Below are positions 1-10,500 of a stretch of 64,000 bases of DNA, piece by piece. The notes under the pieces were generated by a model, which worked only from the letters and a program-made list of their open reading frames with translations, was not told the origin of the DNA and made no database searches. The stretch is from Cenococcum geophilum 1.58. Its lineage: Eukaryota; Ascomycota; Dothideomycetes; Gloniales; Gloniaceae. Made by a program: the position numbers and the translations under genes. Positions within the stretch are counted from its first letter, which is position 1. Each line of letters starts with the position of its first letter. Location of the stretch: contig KV748213.1 in the NCBI GenBank assembly GCA_001692895.1, forward strand, positions 434,001 to 498,000, in the 5' to 3' direction.

Positions 1-3000
1 GGAAATAAGACAGATATTCTAACTAGCGGGCCTAATAATGACTTAGCTGTTTTGTGGTTGTGAAGTACTGTAGGTTCTTATAGTCGCTAAAGACCTTAAT
101 TAGAAATCTAGTGCCTTCTAGTTTGGGTTGCTATTGTTTAAAACACCTAATAATAGCTAACAATTCCTTATTATAGATCTTGTAGTTATATTTGGCTAGG
201 CTTAGTCGTTTTAAGAAGTATACTATGGGGTATAATACTCTATCCTCGTTATATTAAGATAGGATGCCTCTAGTGACGTAGTTAGATAAGTCGGCTTCTA
301 TAATACTTATTTAGTTTAAGTCGAAGTATTAGAGTATAGGCGCAGTAGTAAATATAACTTTTAGATAGGTAAAGGCCTTCTTATATTCCTTATTAAAGAT
401 AAAAACTTTATTCTTTTAGGTTAGAGCTATAAGGGGTAAAACTAGGGCGGAGAAGTTATTAATAAACTGTTGGTAAAAATTAGCAAATCCTATAAAGGCT
501 CTTACGTCCTTAATGTTCTTAGGTTCTTGCCAGTTTATAATTACTTTAACTTTCTTTAGGTTTATTCGTATACCGTTTATAGAAATAAGGAGTCTAAGGT
601 ATAGGACTTCCATTTTATAGAACTTATATTTATCTATATCTAATTATAAACTAGCTCCGTACAGGGCTTATAGGATAAGGTTAACGTATTTCCGATGTTT
701 GGTTAGGTTATTACTATATATTAGAATATCGTTAATATAAGCAGTATAAAAGATGTCCAGGTAGGGGCGTAGGGTATTATTTATATAATGTTAAAACGAG
801 CTTAGGGCGTTTATAAGGCCAAAGGGTGTTACTAAGTACTTAAATAGTCTATATTGGGTACGAAATGCAGTAAACTATTTATCCCCTTTTATAATGCGGA
901 GATGGTTAAATATAGAGATAATATTAAGCTTTGTATAGTAACGAGCCTTACTTAGTTAGTTTAGTGTCTCCTATATTAACGGGATCGGATATTAGTTCTT
1001 AATAGTAATGGTGTTAAGAGCTCGGTAGTCTATATAGAAGCGTAAACCGCCGCTAGGTTTCTTAACGAAGATTACTGGTGCGGCTATAGGCGATAAGCTT
1101 GCTCTAATAAATCCTTTGCTTAGGTTCTTATCTAAATACTTTTATAGTACTTAGAGTTCGTTTTAGGATATCCTGTATAAGGGTCTAAATCTAGGCTGCT
1201 TTCCTTCTTTAAGTACAATCTTATAGTTATACAATTGGTGTTCCGGTAGCTTATTAGCTTCCTTCTATAAGAATACCTCTAGGCGGTTATAGTACTCTAC
1301 TGGTACCTTTATAGCAGGGTTAGTGTGCTTCTTTAGTGCTAAGGCCTTCTTAATATTAGCTATAGTAACAGTAAAGATTATATATTTAGGTTTTTTAGCA
1401 AGTTGCGCTAACGGAGTAGCTCTAATTATGCGGATATCTAGGGTACCGAGCTTATTTGGCTTGTCTGTAGTTTCTTATTTAGGTTTCGGTTTAGTATTAG
1501 GTACGGAGTTAATATTAGATTTAGGTTTGGGTTCTTTAAGTATTCTTTTTATTATAGGATACTAGTCCTTCTAGTAGTTTTATATGCTAAGCTTAAGTTT
1601 CTGTTTAGTTTAGGGCGGTGTAGTACTTAGTAATAACTTATGGAGCTTAGTGGAATTTTCGGATCCTTAGTGGGTGTCGGTGGAATTCTCATGTTAGTGG
1701 AATTTGGTGGAAATCTTACGTTAGTAGAATCTGGTGGATTCTTTAGATTTCGGTTTTAGGTCTAAGTAGTAAGTTATAAAGCACTTCTGCTTACAACGGG
1801 AGGTGGTAAATAGAAGCTTAAGGTTGTCCTAATTGATAGTTACCTTATATAGCTTTATCTAGGGTTGTTTAAGGATTACTAAATAACCTAGGGTGGTAAC
1901 GAAAAGCTTAATTAGTTCTTTATGGTTTAGGTATTGGAGTCTTAGGGTTACTACGTAGGTAATACGGCCTAAGATGGTGCGTTTGCTATTAAATCTAAAT
2001 ATATTAATATGCCGGTCAAGGGGGGTTAGGGTAAAACTATTATCTTATATAAAGATCTTATTAATAAATCCTATACCGCTAGCTTCTGTGTTAATTAGGA
2101 TTTAAGCGTTAGCCTATTAACTATTCTGCCAAAGATAATAGTTAATAGTTATACTACGGTTCTAAGAGTCGGAGTTTATAACGTTAAATGCGTTTAATAA
2201 GATCCTATAGCAGAGCCGTCTTAGAGAGCGACTTAGCTCTAGGACCTTCCTTTTAGAGGTAATTAGGGTGGGGTTCTTATAGGACGTTGGTTGGAGCTTT
2301 GTCCTCATAAACGGTGCTTACTAATTATTAAGCTGGAGCTAGATAAAGATTAGGGACAGTAGCTAGAGGATTGGGGCAGTAGGCTGCTAGCGTTAGCTGT
2401 TTATAGGTCTTTTTAAAAAGGGGCGGAGCAGTAATTAGAGAGGTGGGAGTTACTTCTATATTTAAAGTAGAGGCCTAGCTTAATGCGTTGTTCTTATTTA
2501 GAGGACCCTAGTAAGGCATATCCTAGGGTCCCAGTATTAATATCTATGGCATTAGGGTGCTTAGGTTAAGATAATAACTTAGTAGGCGTTTACGGGGTTA
2601 TTATATTATACTAATAAACGGGCTTTAGTGTAAGGCGTAGTATATTATTATACCGTTTATTAAAAACATTTATATAGGCGTTAAGAGTTTCTAGAAGGTC
2701 TACGCCTATTAGGGAGGTTTTTAGTTTAGGGCTTAGGGATTTAACGAGGCTGTTAATTAGTGCGGAGTTATTCTAGCCTATTTCCTTTGCGTAGCGGTTA
2801 AATTTAGAGAAGTATACTGGGAAACTTTTCTTTTCTTAAGTTATTTGGTTTATCTTTCTTTAAGCGGTAGCTTAGTAGTTTAAGTTACTATATATAGCTT
2901 TAAGAAGTATAACTAGGCTTTATACTAAGTTTGGTTAAAGAGGTTTAATAAGGTTAGCTACATCTCCTTTTAGTTAACTTAGGGCGTAATAGAGTTGGTT

Positions 3001-3838
3001 AGCTTCGGTTGGGTAGCGGTTAGTATTACTAGTTAGCTTATTCTTAAGCCGGCTTAAAAATAACTAAAGCTTTTATTATTTACTAGTGAATACTAGGGGG
3101 TCTAGTAGTTTCTTAGATCGTTTTAGTACGGTAGTCGGCTCTATAGGGTAAGTAACTACTATTAATTTAGGGCTTGCGTTCCGCGTATTTATCTCTAGAG
3201 ATAGCGTTCAGTCTTAGGGCCTTAATGTAGGCATCTTAAGGATACGGACTTCTTCTTAAAGTGCTTTAATTAATTATTGTTATCGTGCTTCTTATTCAGC
3301 TTGCTATTAAGTTAAAGTAGCTTAGTGTTATGCAAGGGCGTCTATAAAGGACTTCTGTATACCTACTAATTGTTTTTAGAGTGCGGCTATAATAGCGTCG
3401 GCCGTTACGGGGGCTTTAGGGTCGTTCTGTATTTTCGGAGGGTGGTATAAGTTTTTAACGCAACGTAGTGTCACGGAGTAAGCATAAGCGGTGATAATAT
3501 ATAGCGAAGTAGGTATTATTAAGCTATATATATAAACTACGTGATAAAGTTAAGACGTTATATAAGGAAAGAAGGTAGGAAAACGGAAAGAAAGGGCATA
3601 TATTGTTAACTTAGTTGCTTAGTTAATACGTACATAGGTAGAATAGGGTTTAGGTTATAGTCCTAGTAGAACTTAGCAGAATTTGGTAGAACTTGGCAGA
3701 ATATAGCAGAATGCCGTAGATTGCCGTTAGATTGCTATTAGATTGCCGTTAAATTGCTATTTCGCGGTTGGTCTCTAATTGCTAAGTCAGTAGAAATAGG
3801 TAGACGTGTGCAAGGTGTTATGGGGGTGTCCTATAACA
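1..3838 (-). mobile_element. Ty3/gypsy LTR retrotransposon A, 5' part, fossil
   Basis: Reading on the minus strand, the parts run LTR (3469-3838), gag (about 3230-2400), protease (about 2200-1900), reverse transcriptase (about 1320-600, with a YxDD-type site near 720-745) and RNase H (about 430-60). Integrase and the 3' LTR lie beyond the left edge. The 416-613 segment is an uninterrupted stretch over the RT to RNase H connection, where IINWQEPKN and FIGFANFYQQFI are typical of the Ty3/gypsy family. The element sits in the 5' LTR of element B, with a likely target duplication GTTTA starting at 3839; the other copy is outside the window. It is broken throughout, with dozens of breaks that fit RIP. 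It is younger than B because it interrupts B. Confidence 0.85.
3469..3838 (-). repeat. 5' LTR of gypsy element A
   Basis: About 370 bp. Read on the minus strand it starts TGTTATAGGACACCC and ends TCCGTGACA, giving the usual TG...CA ends. The right end meets the remnant LTR of element B exactly. Inside, 3660-3770 holds short degenerate repeats of the type GCAGAAT and GCCGTTAGATT. A comparable GTGGAATT repeat run occurs at 1650-1740 within the element's body. The partner LTR is outside the window, so the inner boundary is inferred from the CA end only. Confidence 0.6.
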
Positions 3839-4330
3839 GTTTAGAGGCATTTATATAAGCCGTTATATTATACTAAGCTCTCCTTACCTTGCCTAGGAAG
3901 GCCTTAATAATATCCTACTCTAAAGAAACTTTGTCTACAATAACGCATTAACGCGCTATACTTAGATATTAAAACAACTCTATATTACCTAGGAAGGCCT
4001 AGATAATATCTTACCTTATAAGCTAAATAGGACTGGACCTATACCCCTAGAATTAAAACTAAAGTATATAATACTAATAAACCTTAAAAAGCTAACGATA
4101 GTACCTAAAGTAAGCTTATTTAAGAGAGCTATCTTTACCTAAGAGGAACCTAAGATCTAATTAGGATTAGAAATTAAAGATAATAATAATATTATAGACG
4201 TACGCGAGCAGATTCGCGCCCTTATAGCTAGCTACGTCAGGAAAAATTTTACCAGCATTTTTGCAGCATTTAGCAGCATTTAGCGGCTAAATGCGCATTC
4301 CGCGCACTATAACGTGTAGTATATAGTATT

Positions 4331-4445
4331 GACTAAGGTGCGGCATACTGCTATATTTAATAATATAGTGCGGTATACTGCTGCGTACTGCTGTATTTAA
4401 CAATATAGTGCGGTATACTGCTATATTTAATAATACAGTGCAGCT
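4331..4445. repeat. About 30-bp tandem repeat in element G
   Basis: Three degenerate copies of a unit like GTGCGGTATACTGCTATATT followed by TAATAATATA. The copies differ mainly by C/T changes. No coding potential seen. Confidence 0.7.
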
Positions 4446-4454
4446 AATTATGCA

Positions 4455-4560
4455 TTTTGCGCATTCTGTATATAATGCCCTCCTCGTATATTCTGTACAT
4501 AATGCCCTTCTCGCGTATTCTATATATAATGCCCTTTTCGCATATTCTATATATCTTACT
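4455..4560. repeat. About 27-bp tandem repeat in element G
   Basis: Four degenerate copies of a unit built from GCGTATTCTATATATAATG and CCCTTCT. It lies directly after the 30-bp block and before the 4-bp satellite. It is not seen in elements H or J. Confidence 0.65.
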
Positions 4561-4659
4561 TACTTTAAGCAATAAATAAGTATTGCTCTTCCTATGCAGT
4601 TGGTGCAAAATAAATTATATTATTTTAGATAATTTAATATAATATAGCGATGGTTCTCC

Positions 4660-4835
4660 TCTACCCGCCTACCTACTAACCTACCTACCTGCCTGCCTGC
4701 CTACCTATCTACCTACCTACCTACCTACCTNCCTACCTGCCTGCCTACCTGTCTGTCTATCTATCTATCTGTCTATCTATCTATTTATACCTACCCGTCT
4801 ATACCTACCTATCTATGCCTACCTGTCTATATTAC
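4660..4835. repeat. 4-bp (CCTA/CTGC/CTAT)n microsatellite in G
   Basis: A run of CCTA, CCTG and CTAT units, the first of the three satellite blocks of the shared cassette. It holds one N. The flank GATAATTTAATATAATATAG just before it matches, in reverse, the flank of the microsatellite in element J near 49480. Confidence 0.85.
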
Positions 4836-4904
4836 CTTAATTCGATCGATTAATCGAATCGTTTATTATATTCGCTGGCTGGTCGTTTAAACGGTTGTTG
4901 TGTG

Positions 4905-5110
4905 GCTCTAGCGACGGTTATATAGCGATGACGACGGTCGTCTAGCTCTGGCGACGGTCATCTAGCTCCGGCGACGGTCGTCTAGCTCTAACGACGGTTG
5001 TCTAACTCTGACGACGGTCGTCTAACTCTAACAACAGTTGTCTAACTCTGACGACGGTTGTCTGGCTCTGACGGTCGTTTAGCTTTGGCGACGGTCGTTT
5101 ACTAGCTGTC
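4905..5110. repeat. 20-bp minisatellite in G
   Basis: About ten copies of a unit like GACGGTCGTCTAGCTCTGGC. Units vary mostly at CpA/TpG-type positions. The reverse-complement array is at 6949-7350 (element H) and 37403-37795 (element J). Confidence 0.85.
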
Positions 5111-5261
5111 GTTCTGGTGTTTTCCTAGGTAGGGAGGATATAAAAAAGGGTAAAAAATGAGGTGGCTACCTAGGTGTATATAGGGGGTATACTTGGCAGA
5201 GGTATATATAGAGGCTATTGGGAATATAGCAGGGACCTAATAGTAGTATATCCCGCGTATA

Positions 5262-5569
5262 TATAAAGGCTTTATATAGAGCTTCGTATAGAGCCTCCGT
5301 ACGTAGAGCCTTTGTATATAGAGCTTTATATAAAGCCTTATATAGAGCCTTACACAGAGCTTTATATAAGAGCTTTATATAGAGCTTTATATAGAGCTTT
5401 GTGTAGAGCTTTATATAAAGCTTTATATAAAACTTCGTATAGAGCTTTATATAGAGCTTTATATAGAACTTCGTGCAGAGCTTTATATAGAGCTTTGTGT
5501 AAAGCCTTATATAGAACTTTATATAGAGCCTTATGTAGAACTTTATACAGAGCCTTATATAGAACTTTA
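5262..5569. repeat. 12-bp satellite array in G
   Basis: About 25 copies of GCTTTATATAGA and variants. Because 12 is a multiple of 3, a frame stays open through the array and spells repeats such as ALYR. This is a by-product of the repeat and not evidence of a protein gene. Confidence 0.88.
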
Positions 5570-5829
5570 GGAAAAAATTACTAGCATCTAATTTTACTTT
5601 TCTGCCATTTTAGCATTTTCTAGCATTTAGCAGCTAAATGCTAATACTTAATTATAAATGCNGCATTTNGCGGCTAAATGCTAGTACTTAGTAATAAATG
5701 CTNNATTTAGCTGCTAAATGCTAATACTTAATTATAAATGCGGCATTTGGCGGCTAAATGCTAGAAAATGCTGAAAATGCTAAAATGGCAGAAAAGTAAA
5801 ATTAGATACTGGTAAATTTTTTCCTAACG
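5566..5829. mobile_element. Fold-back MITE-like unit at the end of G
   Basis: The left arm begins TTAGGAAAAAATTACTAGC and its near-perfect reverse complement ends at 5829, giving arms of roughly 60 bp. Both arms contain the same run of TTTTCTGCC and TTTAGCATTTTC. Between the arms lie about three copies of a 37-39-bp unit containing GCGGCTAAATGCTAATACTT. It shares its right end with G, so it may be a MITE of the same TIR family inserted at, or forming, the end of G. Confidence 0.65.
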
Positions 5830-6051
5830 TAGGAAGCTAATTATCTTAAAGTAAGAAATATATAAGAGACCCTATAAGAGATCCTAGAAAGCCTTACAGC
5901 CCTATAAAATAGCCTAGCTTCCCCTTTTTAAAGCCCTAGCTAACCTGTTTACTCTACTAAATATAATACCTTAGGGAGTACGGATATAATAATAAAGTAA
6001 TTAAAGTCCGTTAAGCTCCCTACATCAGGAAATTTTTTTTTAGGCGCGTTA

Positions 6052-6125
6052 TTGCAGCCGAAAATTGGGGTCTGCTTAAAATTGCGACTTAAGCGACTTA
6101 AGCAGACCCTAATTTTTGGCTGCAA
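6052..6125. repeat. Long imperfect hairpin in element H
   Basis: Arms of about 28 bp pair with roughly two or three mismatches. The inner 12 bp (GGGTCTGCTTAA and its complement) are perfect. The loop contains TTGCGACTTAAGCGAC. It could be a subterminal structure of the transposon or a remnant of a smaller fold-back element. Confidence 0.75.
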
Positions 6126-6159
6126 CAAAAATGTAATAAAAATGTAATAAAAATACTAT

Positions 6160-6800
6160 AAAACTGTATAAAGCGCTGCACGAAGCTCTATATAAAGCTC
6201 TATACGAAGCTTTATACGAGGTTCTATACAAGGCTCTATATAAAGCTCTATATATAGAGGCTCTATACAAAGCTCTGTACGAAGCTCTGTACGAAGCTCT
6301 ATATAAAGCTCTATATAAAGCTCTATACGAAGCTCTATACGAAGCTTTACACGAGGCTCTATACGAGGCTTTACACAAAGCTTTGCGTATAGAGGCTTTA
6401 TATAAGGCTCTACACAAAGCTTTGTATAAGGCTCTACACAAAGCTTTGTATAAGGCTCTACACAAAGCTCTATATGAAGCTCTGCACGAAGTTCTATATA
6501 AGGCTCTGCACGAAGTTCTATATAAGGCTCTGCACGAAGTTTTATATAAGGCTTTATACGAAGCTCTATACGAAGCTCTGCACGAAGTTTTATACGAAGC
6601 TCTGCATAAAGCTCTGTATAAAGTTCTATATAAAGCTCTATACGAAGCTCTACACGAAGCTCTGCACAAAGCTCTGCACGAAGCTCTTATATAAAGCTCT
6701 ACATGAGGCTTTACAGAAGGCTCTATATAAAGCTCTGCGTATAGAGGCTCTGCGTACGGAGGCTCTATACGAAGCTCTACACAAAGCCTTTATGTGTACG
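6160..6800. repeat. 12-bp satellite array in H
   Basis: About 50 copies of GCTCTATATAAA with variants such as GCTCTGCACGAA and GCTTTATACGAG. It is open in more than one frame on both strands, spelling ALYK, ALYR and ALHE type repeats, because the period is divisible by three. It is the reverse complement of the array in G. Confidence 0.9.
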
Positions 6801-6948
6801 CGGGATATACTACTATCGGGTCCCCGCTATATTCCCAATAGCCTCTACACGTGCCTCTGCTAAGTATACCCCCTATATACACTTAGGTAGCCACCTTATT
6901 TTTTACCCTTCTTTATATCCTCCCTACCTAGGAAGACACCAGAACGAT

Positions 6949-7350
6949 AGCTAGTAGACGACCGTCGCCGGAGCCAGACGACCATCGCCGGAGCTAGACG
7001 ACCATCGCCGGAGCTAGACGACCGTCGCTAGTGCTAGACGACCGTCGTCAGAGCTAGACGAGCCAGATGACCGTCGCCAGAGCCAGGCGACCGTCGTCAG
7101 AGCTGGACGACCGTCGTCAGAGCTAGACGACCGTCGCCGTCGCTAGATGACCGTCGCCAGAGCTAGACGACCGTCAGAGCTAGACGACCGTCGTCAGAGC
7201 TAGACGACCGTCGCCGGAGCCAGATGACCGTCGCCAGAGCTAGACGACCGTCGCCGTCGCTAGATGACCGTCAGAGCCAGACGACCGTCGTCATCGCCAG
7301 ACGACCGTCGCCAGAGCCACACGACCGCTGCTAGAGCCACACGACAACCG
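6949..7350. repeat. 20-bp minisatellite in H
   Basis: About 20 units of AGACGACCGTCGCCGGAGCT and variants. Some units are shortened, as near 7050 and 7165. Each unit holds the quasi-palindrome CGACCGTCG. CpG density is high and much of it is preserved. Confidence 0.88.
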
Positions 7351-7404
7351 TTTAAACGACTAGCCAGCGAACATAATAAACGATTTGATTGATTAATCGA
7401 ATTA

Positions 7405-7590
7405 AGGTAATATAGACAGGTAGGCACAGATAGGTAGGTATAGATGGGTAGGTATAGACAGATAGACAGACAGATAGATAGATAGATAGATAGATAAACA
7501 GATAGGTAGGTAGGTAAGTAGGCAGATAAGTAGGCAGGTAGGTAGGTAGGTAGGTAGGTAGGCAGATAGGTAGGCAGGTAGATAATTTGG
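7405..7590. repeat. 4-bp (TAGG/CAGA/TAGA)n microsatellite in H
   Basis: A run of TAGG, CAGG, TAGA and CAGA units, the reverse complement of the block in G. The preceding flank (GATTAATCGAATTAAGG) is also shared with G and J. Confidence 0.85.
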
Positions 7591-10500
7591 AGCCTCTATA
7601 AGAGGCTTCCCCCTTAATGCCTAAAGTAGATAGCTCTATATTTTATATAGTTATAATATAAATATATTTAAAAGTATATTATAGAAATCTATGGGAATAT
7701 ATAATAATTTGGTTATTATATAATATAATAATAATTTATATAGTTACAATTTATACAGTTCGTACAGTTTATACAGTTTATATAGTTCGTACAGTTTGCG
7801 CGCTATTTATTTGTAGGGTAGCAAAAAGCTAGAATTAGTTTGGTAGTTGAGCGTTTTGCTACAATTTGCTAGCAGATGCTGCAATTTTGTTGCGAAATGC
7901 GCGGTTTACGCGAATCGCTAACGACCATATACGACCACGCAAATCGCACAGTTTGCAGCAAATTGCCGCAATCTGCAACAAAGCGCCCAAAAAAAAAATT
8001 CCTGATGTAACCCCCTACTACTATTTAATAGGATAAACCTTACCTTTAAGAATTAGAGGATTTAAGTATAAGGAAAGCTTTATATTAACTATAACCATTT
8101 CCTTTCTAAAGAAGCTAAAATGCTCTACCTCTTTAATTAAACCACTAGGGACGCCTAACGGCACCTTTAAGCTAAGTTTAAGGATAATTCCCCTATCTAA
8201 TTTATATTTATTAATAAGATAATACGGTACCTAGCGGCTATTTACGTTAACCTAAATAAGGTATGGGATGCCTGTTATAACTATAATCGCCTAATAATAA
8301 AACTAAACTAACCCTTTACTAAATTCTAGACTTAATTCTTATACCTTATAGGAGAAGGCTAGGTTCCCCTTAAGAACTATTAATTAGACCTATATAATAA
8401 GCTAATAATCCGGCTATAAGAAAAGATCGCTATAACCTTAAATAACCTACTAACCCATAAAAGACTTGCAGCTTATTGCCTATTATTAAACTTAAAACTA
8501 AAGTGAATTAACGCCCGCCCTAATTAGTAGAAGCAACTCCGTAATAATTGGAACTTACTAGTTATACCTATAAGAGCTAGAGCAGGAAGATAAGTTACGA
8601 CTGCTCTTATACTAAAGGCGGTTATAACTATACACTAGCGAGCCTCGCCCGACTAGTTATATACCACGCCATTAACTAATATTTACTATAATACTCTAAT
8701 TAACCCTGCCTTAGCTACGTACTTTAATTATAATAAGTAGGGTTACTTTACCTTATCCTGCCCGGAGCTAAAGGATATAGGCGATATTAAGGANATNGAG
8801 GAAGNAGAAACGTCNAATAANTTNGGAAAAAAAGAACCCTAGGNAAAGACTNCCCCNTAGGGTANCCTATTAATCTTAAAGAGATTAATCTTAGTTAGTT
8901 AATAGGTAGAAATCATTTTACGGTTCTATATATAGTATCTTAAAATAGATATAGAGTTAATATAACTACCCTTATTAATACTAGAGCAAATAGCTTCGCC
9001 TTTATAAATACTGCTTATATAAATAATGTTGCTAAGTTTTTAAATGCAGAATCCATCTAACTAGAGAAGCCTATTTAGGTAAAAGGCTATAACAGCTGAG
9101 CCGGTTAGCCTATTACCCACGTCTTAAAGTTATATATCGCTCTTAATAGATGACGCTAATATAGTATCCCCTTTTGTATTCTAGACCTAGGGTCCTATAA
9201 TATAATCCTTAGACGAAAATAGATATCCTATTTTAATATTTAGTTAAACGTGTAATAAAGACGGTTTGTTTAGCCGGAGGATAGACTAAAGTTACCCTCT
9301 TTTATTAGGGAGATCCGAACTAACTATAAGACACTAGCCGTAAGGGCTAACCCTATTTACTAGTAGGATATCTAGGCCTATAACCTAGCCTTTACCTAAA
9401 AAGACGCCCGCCGTAAAGCTGGAAAGAACTCTATACTAATAAAGATACTTTCCTAAAGCGCTATATTTAAAGAGGACTCTATATACGGAAGCGGGATAAA
9501 TAGTAATATAAATAATGTCTAAATTATATAGATCTAACTAGTATGGAAAAGAACGTATTAATAGGATATAAGGAATAACCTCTAAAAGATATAATAGGAG
9601 CTAAAAGGAGTAATAATGACGCTAGTACCCTAGAAGTCCCTAAAGTTATATACGCCCCTATTATTAGGCAAACCCCCTACTATAGATATTACTGCAATTA
9701 GCGCTATAGCGTTCTACTTTAATATATACCGAAAGGACAATAAGGTCTTTATAACGAGCCTATATAAGATTAACCAAATTATTAATAATAGAGAGGAAAG
9801 GCTAGCTAAGGAAACTAACGAGGAACTAGTTAAACGCCTCCTCTTTACCATTTATATAGACTATAAGGATGTATTCTTAAAGGCGGCCTTAGATAAGTTA
9901 TTTCCCTATTAAACGTATAATTATAAGATTCAATTAAAAGCCAATAACTCGCTAGGCTATAGCCCCCTCTACTATTAATTAATAGATAAGCTAAAAGCAA
10001 TAAAGTAGTACTTAATTAATAACCTAGATAAAGGGTTTATTAAGCTAAGTTAAGCCCTTTTACTTCCCCTATTCTGTTTATAAAAAAGCCTAATAAAGGC
10101 CTTTATTTTTATATTAACTATTAAAAGCTAAACGCTATTACTTAAAAGAACCGGTATCCTATTCCTTTAATAAACGAGACCCTTATATATTTAAGCTAGG
10201 CAAAGATCTTTACTAAACTTAATATCCGTTAAGCTTTTTACTAAATTAAAATAAACCTTATATCTGAAGATTTAATAATATTCCGTACCCGTTATAGTTC
10301 CTATAAATATAAAGTTCTTCCTTTTAAACTAATAAACGGACTGGCTACGTATTAAAGGTATATAAATAACGTTCTTTTTAATTACCTTAACGAATTCTAT
10401 ATGGTATACCTAGACGACATTTTTATATACTTAGATAACGAACTTAAGTATTAAGTTTATATTAAAAAGGTCCTAGAGAGACTATAGAACGCGGGCTTAT

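Larger units (their letters stand above)
4235..5829 (+). mobile_element. TA-flanked TIR element G carrying a satellite cassette
   Basis: A 1.6-kb non-coding insertion in the gag region of B. It is bounded by inverted ends CGTCAGGAAAAATTTTAC (left) and, read in reverse, CGTTAGGAAAAAATTTAC (right). It is flanked by TA on both sides (4233-4234 and 5830-5831). The homologous place in element D reads GCTAACTAGGAAGC with a single TA, so the TA was duplicated on insertion. TA target choice fits Tc1/mariner-like or related cut-and-paste families, but no transposase frame is present, so it would be non-autonomous. Its interior is almost wholly repeats: two short tandem blocks, a 4-bp satellite, a 20-bp satellite, a 12-bp satellite and a nested fold-back unit. 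The three-satellite core is the reverse complement of the core in element H. Confidence 0.8.
6023..8007 (+). mobile_element. TA-flanked TIR element H carrying a satellite cassette
   Basis: A 2.0-kb non-coding insertion in B, about 190 bp after G. The ends are inverted: CATCAGGAAATTTTTTTTT on the left and CATCAGGAATTTTTTTTTT read in reverse from the right, each followed by a GCGC-rich stretch. It is flanked by TA at 6021-6022 and 8008-8009; element D shows the empty site (GCTCCCTAACTCCC). Order inside: a long hairpin (6052-6125), the 12-bp array, a unique spacer, the 20-bp array, the 4-bp array, then a right arm rich in TTGC/GCAA motifs. The outermost CRTCAGGAAA matches element G, so the two belong to related TIR families. 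No transposase frame is present; frames of 103-186 codons over 6109-6863 are repeat artefacts. Confidence 0.8.

Noticed and set aside
1323-1565. 80-codon frame on the plus strand
   Set aside because: Antisense to the protease to RT spacer of gypsy A.
4660-4835. Possible telomere-like repeat
   Set aside because: The units are CCTA/CCTG/CTAT without the fungal TTAGGG pattern, and the block is internal to a transposon.
5312-5584. 90-codon frame on the plus strand
   Set aside because: It is the 12-bp satellite of element G read in frame.
6109-6669. 186-codon frame on the minus strand (and 103- and 129-codon frames on the plus strand)
   Set aside because: They lie in the 12-bp satellite array, whose period keeps several frames open on both strands; the translation is a simple ALYR-type repeat.
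6949-7350. Possible CRISPR array (regular repeats of 20 bp)
   Set aside because: Units are directly adjacent with no unique spacers, and the context is a fungal transposon.
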